Assembly (NCBI GenBank): GCA_963575645.1
Contig: OY754469.1
Location: 21,160,001-21,224,000 of the forward strand
Source of the DNA: Xanthostigma xanthostigma
Lineage: Eukaryota; Arthropoda; Insecta; Raphidioptera; Raphidiidae
Direction: 5' to 3'
DNA length: 64,000 nucleotides
Within the stretch, counting starts at the first letter, position 1. Each line of letters opens with the position of its first letter. This document shows, piece after piece, positions 42,301 to 54,300 of the stretch. A program made the position numbers and the translations under genes. The notes beneath the pieces are model-generated. The model was not told the DNA's origin and searched no databases. It worked only from the letters and a program-made list of their open reading frames with translations.

Positions 42301-45300
42301 ATAAGGGGTGTTTGAATGCAAAAGGTGGGGAAGTAGTGATTTTTTAGTATGTTGTTAGGCTTAAGGCCTTAATAAAAAATCCAAGTTTTCGACCTCGAGG
42401 CGCATGCGCTCGAGTCGCCATCTTGGATTTTAGGTACAAAAATTTGGTTTTTTGATAATAACTCAAAAACGGTGGCTTTCACGACAAAAGATGTTCTATA
42501 CAAAGTTAAAGAGGACAAAATTTCCAACACTTGGTTTAAAAAAATTTTTTTGTAGCACACATATGTTAGGAATTACAGCTCCGTGAAGTTGCACTATTTA
42601 AAAAAAAAGTATTATATTTTGTTATTTGGCTGTTAATAACTAAAATAAATAATTTAAACAAATGCCAATAATATTGAAATAATTTTTAAAGAGACTACTT
42701 TAATTTTATACTAATAGGTTGCCCTAAACGTTAACGGATAGGCAGGTGGCGAGAGAACAGCTACTGTAGGTATTGAGAAAGTCTGTATGCGTCAGTGTGC
42801 TTATTGTCTAATTTGCTGTTATCAGCAGAATCCAACAATACTGTGTTTTTCTGAAACATGGATGACAGATAATACAGTAAACTCTATGCATATAAATGGT
42901 TATAAACGGACCACTGTATATTGCCGAAAAACCCGCCAGAGCAAGTTACTTATATAAACCGAATTTTGTAAAACGTTTTGCTGTGTCTCGCCATCAATTG
43001 CAGGTGTTGACATATATAATACATTACCGGAAAGACTTAAAAATATAATACAAATAAAACCATTTAAAAAAGAATTAAAAAACATGCTTGTTAAAAAGCC
43101 GGTGTATAAATTGCAAGGATATATTTTTAGTGAGTTTTAATTATTTATAGTTATTTTAGCACTTTATATTTTATTCATTGCATATGACGTTTTGTATCTA
43201 TATTGTTTATAATATCGCTTCACGAATAAATTGTCTATCTATCTATCTATAATGGAAAATCCCCAAGTTGATTTGTGCTTTATTTGTGAGAAAACTTTAA
43301 GTGAACTTGACGTTGTCGTTGTAAGGGAAAGAGGTGTAAAGACACTTTTAAAATCGAGTGAGTTACGAGGTAATCGCGCACATACGTGCATTTTGAGAAC
43401 ACTATCTTCTGTAACTGTGCATGGCGCATGCCAAAAAAATTATATTCTTAAATAAAAAAAAATGCGATATACTTTTCGCCTTTAACTTTGTTTACGATAA
43501 GTATAATACTGTTAAATGATAATATTCAAGTGCCTTTTACTTTTTTTATAATTACGTACAAATATAATGATATATAATAAGAATAATAAAATAAAACTCA
43601 ACCAAAATGAAGTTTCCGCATTTTTTTTCAAATAGTGCAACTTCACGGAGCTGTAACTCCTAACATATGTGTGCACAAAAAAAATTTCATAAACCAAATA
43701 CTGGAAATTTTGTCCTCTTTAACTTTGTATAGAACATCTTTTGTGGTGAAAGCCACCGTTTTTGAGTTATTATCAAAAAACCAAACTTTTCTACCTAAAA
43801 TCCAAGATGGCGGCTCGAGCGCATGCGCCTCGAGGTCGAAAACTTGGATTTTTCATTAGGGCCCCAAGCTTAACAACATACTAAAAAATCACTACTACCC
43901 CACCTTTTGCATTCAAAAACCCCCCACGTACTGGGCTATAAATAAAACGCCTTTTTCGGAATATTTTTCCGAAGCAAATAAGCTATTGCACATATTTTTA
44001 GGAGACTTGGATCTATTTTTCTCAATAATCAAAGTTCTTGACTAGGCTACTATGTTAAAGGTTATTAAAATACAATAGAAGTTTAAAAAAAAATGAGTTC
44101 AAAAACAATCTAAAAAAACTAGCGTTCATATAGGTACTTTTATAGTCCTTATAAACATGTTAAATAATTTTAAATAAGCAGTGTTAGACAGTTTATAATT
44201 GCTTAATTTTAATAATTTTTCTAAACAATCATTAAAACACGTCTATATTTAGCTATAATTTCACTAAAAATAAGCAACTTTTAATTGGATATTTGCATGG
44301 AATTTTTTTAATATGCAGAACTAAAATATACGTCAATTTGACCAAGCGGTTAAAATTGAGGAGATATTGAACAAGTCGTTGAAGAACAATAAATTAGTAA
44401 ATATTTAAACCACGTGTGACCTCTGTAATAAGTGGTGATATTTATTTATTACTATATATTAGATATTAACACAGTCAGTAACGGATATATGAGGTTATAA
44501 TTATGTAGGTACTTATAACTGACGTTAGACGTGGTCTAAATAGTATAACAATTTGAATAAATTATTGCGTTTCAAGGAACCGCTGAATATTCCTCTCTTT
44601 TTAGGATTTTGATTAAACCGACGTCTGTTTTCATTCCATGTAAGAAAAATGTAATAAACAATGCCATGCCACTCAATATGTAAACTAAATTTAGAACAAA
44701 TTGGTGTTTTTTTTTAAGTTATCGCGCTAGTAAGTTCCATACTAAAAATATCAATTAAGTGGAAGAACCTGATGTAAATGGTGGAATTTCGAGCGAGTAA
44801 AATACGCAAAACAAAATGAAAACTACGAATGCTTGTTCATTAACGCTGTTAAATACATTATTTCCGATCATCGACATGCTTTAATTTTCTTATTTATTAT
44901 TCATGAAAATAATGAATGTGGTTATTACACAAAACCGATATTTACAGAAACATGTACCCGGTACATTGAAAGGACCCCGCACAAACCTTATGGAATTTGC
45001 TTCTCAATCAAAAATGGTTTTATTTTATATTTTAAAGGTCATTAAGAAAAAGTGTCCATGGGCGCATAGCCTAAAAACCAATAGAGTTTTAGCTACAGAT
45101 ATGTTTAACGAGATTTTAGATTCAGATTTAGATCCATTGAATTACCAATCTTAAAAAAACCATAAGCTCCAGAAATATGTTTTCGAGTGCGCTGAATCTG
45201 AATATGACATTATTATTTTATACAGGCTGACACCTTTCAACATTATCTAGTTTTCTCCAATTTTTCTATTTAAAAAAAGCACAAAAACCGAACACCTGAT

Positions 45301-48300
45301 TTATTCCCTTAGGTTGCATTCAAAGGAATTTTACCCCCCGTAATAATCTTTATAGTTTCAGGGGGGAAATCGATTGCCGTATTTTTTATGACCTAGTGCA
45401 TTCCGGTGCAGTGAAATGCACTTGCACTTATTTTTTTTAAACGGGGTCCCCATTTAAAAAAAATGAGTGCAAGTGCATTGCACTGCACCGGAATGCACTA
45501 GGTCATAAAAAATCCGGCAATCGATTTCCCCCCTGAAACTATGAAGATTATTACGGGGGGTAAAATTCCTCTGAATGCAACCTAGGGGAATAAATCAGGT
45601 GTTCGGTTTTTAAAAAACCACCCAATTTATGAGCTCCCCTAGATGTATAGCGTGATGCACTTTGCCCTAGAGCTTATGATCGCTTAATACTGTTAAAATG
45701 TAATGTTTTATTAGGGTAGGTGGCATATGACCACGGCTATCCTCAGATGAGAATATTTTCTTGTTTTATACTTTTCAGTTGTCGAGTTTTAGTTTTTGAA
45801 CTCGTCTATCATTGAATATCACAGTTACAAAATTATAGGCAACAATCGATGTACAGTTAAGGCTCTTGTGCACTACGAACAGTTTACTCGCCCGACAATT
45901 TTTTTCACTTTTTAACCCAATGAATTTATATAAAAACTCTTTAATTAGCTCGTGCTGTAATTAGAGGGTGTAATAAATAAAAAATCGTTTAATAAAAAAA
46001 AAACAAATGTATGCCTTTAAAACGTATAAAATAATATCGTTGTGGTTCATTTACGCCGATTTTTAATAGAATGTAGGTGGGGAAGAATTGGAAGTAAATA
46101 TTTATTATTAATAATTTAATATTTAAAGACACAACATACACAAGCATTAAAATAATTGCACAGAAAAGATTATATGATAAATGTGGTGGAAGCGCTTTTA
46201 TTATTCACGGTACTTCCACCATACATAACTAAACTGGTCGCCGAGATAAAACCGAATAAAGAAACTACTATAAGGTTCATTTTAGCGCACATCTCTATAA
46301 AAAGCGGATTTTTATACCTGTACAGCGGTCGTGAAATAACACATTTCTCAGTAGTGCGTAAAATAAATTCCAAAACAAACCCATCAACTACCGTTTAATT
46401 CTAAAAGATGAACAGAGATAAATGCGACAGAAAGCAAAGTTTTAGTAAACAACTCAAATGAAATGCAATACGATAGGACACATAATATATGTCAATTATC
46501 AGTAATAATATTATGATGTGAAAACCAGCTATTTTATAGGGGTTATATGCAAAAAATGTAATATGTATCCGCGAATATAATGCTTTTATGGATAGTGAAA
46601 CTGTTAAAACTTGCTGACGCTTGTTTATCTGTAACGTCACAACGCGCCCATCAAATATCGAATTACAATCTAGATACATAAACAACTATTTTATACAAAG
46701 ATTCATGGCAAATCAGTCCAGTAGTTTCGAAGAACTTTTAGGTTAAACTATCGCCCGAGTGAACTGTTCAAAGTGCTTCCCAACTTTTGTTATAGAGAAA
46801 CCGGACGTAGAACATTAAGCTAAGTTGGTGGTGAGGTAGAATACTTGCCTTGTAACCTAGGGATCGTAGATTCGACTCAGCGGTCGATGCCATTTTTTTT
46901 TACAATTATACCGGTTTTATTTCTGTAGCGTGTAGTGTAAAATACATAGTCTCTCTTTTTTATTATATTGGAATCTAATGCAAAAACAAAATTAATTTTA
47001 TAAACATGCCCTCGTCTTTTCAGTGATGAAAATACATTAACAGAATTTCAATCATTTTAAAAAAATGCAAAAGAAAAGTATTATAGAACACAAAAACATT
47101 TAAAAATGTCAATACACGAAATTGGTCAAAGCCTGATCATTTAGAGATTTGTTTCAAATAATCTTGTAAACAACAAGAAATACAGTTATATTTTAGTATA
47201 GAATAGCTATTAAAAAATATTTTTTTAATGAAACTATCGACTTATTCATTTTTTATTACATCCGCTCTTTGCTACATAATATATTACATTTAAAAAAATA
47301 TTTTTAAATTCATGCGTCTGATATTTTTATTTTCTTGTTTTTAATAAATACATTGGCGGATTGAGGGGGGTGGTAAGAAATCACTTTCCCTCTTCAAACC
47401 TAGAATAAGAAACAATATGCATTGCATTCTAATATGAAAAATAAATAAAATGGATTGATCGTACCGGTATTACACCCAAAAAATTCTGGATCCGCCAATG
47501 ATTAAACGGCATTTCAGGTTAGTAGTTAAAAAAATAAATATTATCGGATATTCGACGTCTAAAGGAACTAACAAATAGTATTATCAACAGAAGAAAAATA
47601 AATTGCATGCCATAGATGCGTTTCTACATTGCACCGCGACCGGACTAAAAAATTCTGTTAAAATTATTATAGTGTTTTGGATAGGATGTCGGTCAACTCT
47701 GTACAGTCTGGAATGCAGCATGTTTTGAATGCTCACTAACCAAGTAGTTGAATAATTTTTAGTTTTAATGTGTATTATTTCTCACCTATCATTGCAAAAA
47801 TTGTATTATATTTTCTCATCAAACGACCATACTTCTCATTAATTTATGTAATGTTATATCCAGTAAAAAACATAGAAAAAAGTGCTAAAAAGTTTAATTT
47901 TTATATTACGGAAAGCTAAGAAAAAATTACGACAAAACCAAGTACCTACACTACGTATTTATTGAAATTCTTAAAAACGTCAATATATTTATTGTCACAA
48001 GTGCGTTTAAAAGGCAGCCCTGAACACATGTTTTTCAGTCGATAAAAGATTAATTGATCACGGTTACCAAAACTATGCGGTAACAGTAAATTGCATACCT
48101 AGGGCGTAAAAAGATTTATTATTGACGAGTAGTTACATTATGTTAAATTAACTATTATTATTTTTTTTTCTTACTAATTTAATTATTGTACCCGAGAAAT
48201 ATACTGTATTTTTTGTCCAACCTCCTTATAAAATTGCTGCTTTTGTTTCATTTGCAGTATTTTCAAAAAATTTAATATTTCACTTGGGTAGTAAACTTAA

Positions 48301-51300
48301 CTTCTATTAGTAAGTTAGGTAGTCTAAAACTTTAAGTCAATCGACATTATATACCTAGTACAATGTACATAGTATTTACTTGAATTTTACTTTCCTGCAC
48401 GCGTAATAAATTTATAATCATGAATAAATTTTACACACGTGTGCGTTAAAGTAAAAAAAAGGCCCACTTCCTGTCACCGTTCTGTAATATCTGTCACTTG
48501 ACGTGTTGCTATACATGCATGAAAAGTAGGTATTTTATAGAAAGTAGGATAAAAAATCTATTTTTGTCCTACCCTATAATATAACTGCTTTATATGAATG
48601 TACACATGCATGTAAAGTAATTCATTACGCACAAGTAGTAAGTAAAATTTAAGCGGAAGACAAATAAATATTATGTACAACAGTATGAACAATTCCCACT
48701 AACTTGAAGTTTAGCCTAACCTACTATTAGTCGTGAAATGTCAAAAATGTTGAAAAATATATTAGAATTTAAGACAAACGCAACTATTAGAAGGTAAAAA
48801 CAAAACATACTCTATATTTCAGGCGTAATAACATTATTACACGTGTGATTAAAAAAAACGCTAGTGCTCGTTTTACATAATATCACTATTTTTGTTACCA
48901 ATATACCTCATTCTGCCCTAGATATACATTCTACTATTGGTGCACACTTTTTGATGTTTCAATTAGTACATTTGTACCGTTAATTTAATATAATATAATT
49001 GAGGGTCTCTAGAAACTACACCTAACTGACGTTTATTTACTAAAACTGCGCGGGTCTACTCCGAGAACGGTTCATTATTTTCAAAAACCTACTGTATCAT
49101 TTTTTTATTAGTGCCCTAATAAATGGTTCATTTGTTTGGGAACTAATTTAAATATGTAAAAATAAATATTTCGCAATGTATTTACGTACTAGTGTAAAAA
49201 CTAAAAAAATATGTTATTTTCAACACGCCTATATAGAAGTATAAAAACTACACTTTTGACGCACTTGTGGCAAAAAATAGTACGTGCATCGCGTGCTAAA
49301 TGGACGATTGATCCAATCGTGTTGCGCCTGTGGCTTGGACGATAATCGCCAAACCCGTAGATAGTCGCCCGTTTGCACAATATACTATCAAATTGCAACA
49401 ATATACGATATTACTGGCAGCCGTTCTTATTTCAACTGCGTTAGTACCATACGACGGAAAATATTAAGCTAATTTGTATGGTCACTAGATAATTTCTACA
49501 GAAATTAATCAGTTAACAATTAAACAGGGCCGTATAGAAATTTTCATATAAAAATAATAATAAAAATCGCAGGATAGTGGGCAAAAATATTAGATTTATT
49601 TAGTGTACGACGTTTCGTCTATACACGGTGTCCCATTTTAAAGTAGCCGCCCTTATATCTCCGTTATTTTTGAAGATCTCCAAATAAAAGTTGCTCAATT
49701 TGGAGGGAGAAATAATATGCACACTTGAACACCCCCGTAGATGGCGCCACTTCGGAGATACGCATATCAAAATTGTTTTTGTTTTTTTTTTTTTTAGTGG
49801 AACCCTATATTTTTTATTAGCCCATTCGATAGAGGAGAAAAAATGGTATAAAAAATGTCTGAACCATTTTTTTATTTGCGCCGTTTTTATTGTGGTAATA
49901 ATCGTTTTTTACCGCAGGCATTAGCATTACCCAAGACATACCAGGGGGGGGGGGATACACAGTCTGATTTATGTCTCAAAGTGTTGGGTGTGTGAGTGTG
50001 TGTTTCATAAAGCAATGAAATATGACAGTTGGGTGTTATTTAACAATTGTTTTTTTTTCTATATTCAAAAATAACGGAGCTATAAGGGTGGATACTTTAA
50101 AATGGGACATCCTACAGATTTAGACTTTTTCAAGTACATACGGAAAATTCAAAACAATATGTATGTAGGTACTTGAAAAAGTGTAAATCTATAGACGAAA
50201 CGTCGTACACTTAATAAATGTAATATTTTTGTCCACAATCTTGCGATTTTTCTTATTAAAATCATCACGATGGACACGATATCTAATATATATTTCATTT
50301 AAATGGCATCTCTTAGATACTATAAAAATAATAAGAGTTAATTTATATAATAGATTTTATGATTTCTAAACAATACAAAAAAATACGACAGTGTTTATAA
50401 ATTTCAAAATGAAAAAATTAAAATATAACTTAAACTAAATTATCTGTACATGGTAGAGGTAACTATGAACTATGAACATTTTGGTTTGTTTTAACGTCAA
50501 CAATCTTTCAGACAGATATTTCGAAGCCATTTAGGTTTGGTACCGTCGGTCGGATATTAATTATTTATTGGACTTAACCACGAATTTCTAGAGAACGAGT
50601 CACAGCCTGTAATTTACTCAGTCTTATTATATTGGTCTTGATTTTCTGTTTTCGCTCCTGGAGCGCTGAAATCGAATAAAATTAGCCATTTAACAGGCTG
50701 CATAAAGAACCTTGGGTATCATTTAAAGAAGGCCGTAATAAAAATAGTGAATTTAGAGATAATTGAAGATGTCTTGAAAAGATTCTATAAAAATATTATC
50801 CTCATGTTTAACGAACATATGAATATGTTTGTGCAGTAAAAATGTGTAATAGGCACGTTTTGAAGTTCTGTCAGTATAATACGCAATTAGTATTTCCACC
50901 GAAATTTACAATAATTTCATTGGAATAGAGAATGGATTGTGTATTTCCTATCTCAGTCAATTGCTGAAAATGTCCGCTGTTGTGTGAGCGAGATAAAACA
51001 GAAGGACTGCCAGTTTTTGAAACGCTGTTGATCCATCAGAGTCTAAATCTCTGTATAAGTGGCCCCTACACGATCAATATTATATTGTGCAATATAATTT
51101 TGTGCAATATTATATTCCACAATATTTTTCGACACAAACGATTCAATATTTTTATACAATACCCACTCGCGATTCACTGAGAGCAAATGAATTAAAATGT
51201 CTCAAAAACGAAAAGGCGTGTAATTATTAAACAATATTATAAACACAAACAAACATCATTTGGCAAATAAATTGAGCACAACTTGCTACGTACTTAGACA

Positions 51301-54300
51301 GCTTAAACCTAAGGTGAGCAATTACGTTCTGAAAACCGTATATTATGCCAACTTCTATTCACATATCAAATATGGACTATTGTTCTGGGGTGCTACGGAT
51401 ATCTGTATTTCGGCTACAGAAACGTGCGTTACGTATAATGGCAGGGGTCAGTCCATCTACCACATGTAGAGGGCTTTTTCATAAGCTCAATATTTTAACT
51501 TTACCATCTCTATACGTACTGGAATGTCTCTGTTATATTAGAACAAACAAAACTATTTTTAGCATCCATAGTTTTAATCACCAATATAGTACACGCAATG
51601 TTAAATATCGCGCTATCAAGCATAACACTGCTCTATTCGAAAAAAGCTGTTACTACAATTGTGTTAAATTTTATAATCACCTGCCAGAAGATATAAAAAA
51701 TATAAAAACCTTCAGAACTTTTAAAAAAAATATTGCAGATAGGCTGATAGGGTTAGAATTATATAAAGTCCTAGACTACTTTGAGAAATTTAAAATTTTG
51801 TACTGTATGACTCTATACATGTATTTTATACCTCTGTACATAATAAATTATTATTATTATACCTACACGTACAAATTATTCAATATTGCACAATTAATTT
51901 TAAACAAGCGCAATCTTCATTCAATACTTGCGCACTATACACAAAATACGTATCAAACTAATAAAATTAAAATATTGAACAATATCAATTTTTGCGCAAT
52001 AATATTGATCGTGTAGAGGCCTTTTAAAAAAGTTATTATTCTGTCTGAATCTATATTATTTAAATAATATCGGTTCGAGTCTGCTTAGAAAAGACAGCTC
52101 CATCATTGTCTATCTCCTTCAACTGAGCGTCACTCTTTTTAACCTTGTTCATTTTCTATACCTTTCAATGTGTAATGGAATCGCAATAGAGAGTACATAA
52201 TAACTTACAAATACAACTTTGTATTCAAGAGTATTATTCTAATCACATCCACTTATCTCTAAAGGAACTCTGCATAACATATTCTTTATGATGAATGATA
52301 ACTAAATACCTTAATTAATTTAATAGTGCCTAATGTTTCTATTTGTATGACTGAGGAGAAAATGGAGATGTGATGTGCGGCTGTAATGTATTTAGGTGGA
52401 ACAACTAGAGCTCAATGGGAGGACGTCACTGGTTCAACGCCGTTGACTTTCGTCAACGACTGCGTCTCGTTTACAACGACGGTGTCCGCCAGGTTCTGGC
52501 TCATGGACTGTAGGAACATTGACGATGCCACCAAAATGGCTACTGAACTTTATAGGTTAGTATTAAAACTGTACCAACTATTTCTCTGGTCTCATAAAAA
52601 CCCGTATCACTTCATTAGGAAATTTTTACGCGACTTTCAAGTGAAAGCTTGTCTTGAATTTTGATAATAATATGTAACGTCCCGAGGGTGTACGCAGAAT
52701 TTTGTTCAAGGGGAAAAGTTACGGGAGTAAAAGTGCACTGCAATATCTCATAAACGGTAATCCAAACGTTTTAAATGTAATAATTTTCAGACGCGAAAGA
52801 TGAAAAAAACTGAAAAAATGAATTGAAGCGAAGTAAGCTTATTTATTTTCATATTTTTTTCCCGGGGAGAAACTGGAGAAATGTAACTGATTTGATTAAA
52901 CACAATACAAGCTCAGACCCCACAAAAATCTACCGGACAACACTACAAAAATTTTACTACTGAATTCAACAGATAATTTGATGTAAAGCATCAAATCAGT
53001 GGCCGACTTATTCATTTTCTTTTATGATTTTTTTTTGCCAGTAGCTCGAAGATACTACTTGATGAAATTTATACAGTTTATAGAAAAATATCAGTAAATT
53101 ATTTACAATAATTATCAGCGTCTATTTAGAAAATGTTAATGTATATCAGGCAAATATCTCCCGAAATGGATAAATGTTCAATGTGCGGTCTGCCAGGTAT
53201 GCACAAAAATTTGGAAGGCAGATGATAATAATAAAAATCTTTGATTAACGTCTGATTAGAACTCTTCAATAAATGAAATTATCGACCATTTTTTCAGACA
53301 ATAAAAAAATATATAATTAATACATTAACGTTTCCATCCGGATTTGGACCTTCTTCAGAACTGATCTAAAAAATATAAAAAATAATTACAGTAGAACGCC
53401 GATTAACCGAATCCCCAACTATCCGAATCAGTCCTAAGCGTAATATAAAAAATTAAAACCAAGTAATTTTTCAATAAAAACAAGTTTTGTGGGGACGCAA
53501 GAATACAAAAATGCGAGTGACAATTGCCGTGTAGACGCTACAATGGTATCAGCATTCAGCACACGTCGAAGTTGGAACTCGCTGGAGTCCAGATATATTT
53601 GAACTGTTATGGTTGAAAGCTAGAGGCAAGACACTACATGTTTTGCGTCGCGCGGCTTCCATGAAATTTATTCTATGTGTGACAGTTTGTTTTTCTTTAT
53701 GACCAGTCTACGTCCGATTATCCGAATTTTCGATTATCCGAATCGACCCCGGGCCCAATTAATTCGGATAATCGGCGTTCTACTGTAATATTTAAAATGT
53801 AATTAGCTTTTTATAAAATCTTTCAAAATTATTAATGTTTATCAAAATAATGAAAAAATAATTATTTTTTCATTATTTTGATAAACATTAATAATTTTGA
53901 AAGATTTTATAAAAAGATAAATGAACCAGTCAATAATTTACCAATTACAAACATTTTCAGGGAAGCAATTCATGTACCATTTATGGCAAAGTTCGTGGTG
54001 TTCGCAAAAAGAATAGACCAATTAGAAGCTCGTTTACGAGTCTTCTGTATGACCGATGATAAAGAGGACAAGACTTTGGAGCACCAGGAACACTTTACGG
54101 AAGTAGCTAAGAGTAGGGATGTCGAAGTGCTCGAAGGAAAACCGCAATACATTGAGTTCGCCGGAAATCTGGTGCCAATCACCAAATCCGGAGAGCAATT
54201 ACAATTCTCGTTTAGAGCATTTAGAGAAAACAGACTGCCTTTCTCTGTGAGAGTCAAAGATCAGCACGCTGATACGGTTGGACGATGTCTGTTCATGCGA

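Larger units (their letters stand above)
41876..44049. mobile_element. 2.2-kb long-TIR element with nested retrotransposon fragment
   Basis: The left end tagcctagtcaagaactgta and the reversed right end tagcctagtcaagaactttg begin inverted arms that continue through gaaaaatattccgaaaaagg, caaaaggtgggg, tagtatgttgttaggctt, the GC-rich cgaggcgcatgcgctcgag block and aacggtggctttcac-gacaaaag to about 42600/43625. The left arm has about 300 bp (42000-42290) with no partner. Between the arms lie a non-LTR fragment (42790-43250) and a C2HC-like frame (43252-43455). Confidence 0.7.
33772..52395 (+). other. 18.6-kb ankyrin intron, transposon-rich
   Basis: Contents seen: candidate hAT element 35092-37147 with a tandem repeat 35594-35667, hAT-like foldback 38061-38792, TTA microsatellite 41027-41063, long-TIR element 41876-44049, repeat mosaic 44963-45810 with a palindrome, tRNA-Thr-like remnant near 46817, MITE 47351-47500, nested MITEs 49564-50252 and TIR element 51061-52021. 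I see nothing supportable in 33775-35090, 37150-38060, 38795-41025, 44055-44960, 45815-46800, 46900-47350, 47505-49560 and 50255-51060. Confidence 0.7.
52556..53960 (+). other. Ankyrin intron with Tigger-type MITE and perfect palindrome
   Basis: 1405 nt. Apart from 53389-53785 and 53807-53916, I see no exon or other element in 52560-53385. Confidence 0.65.
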
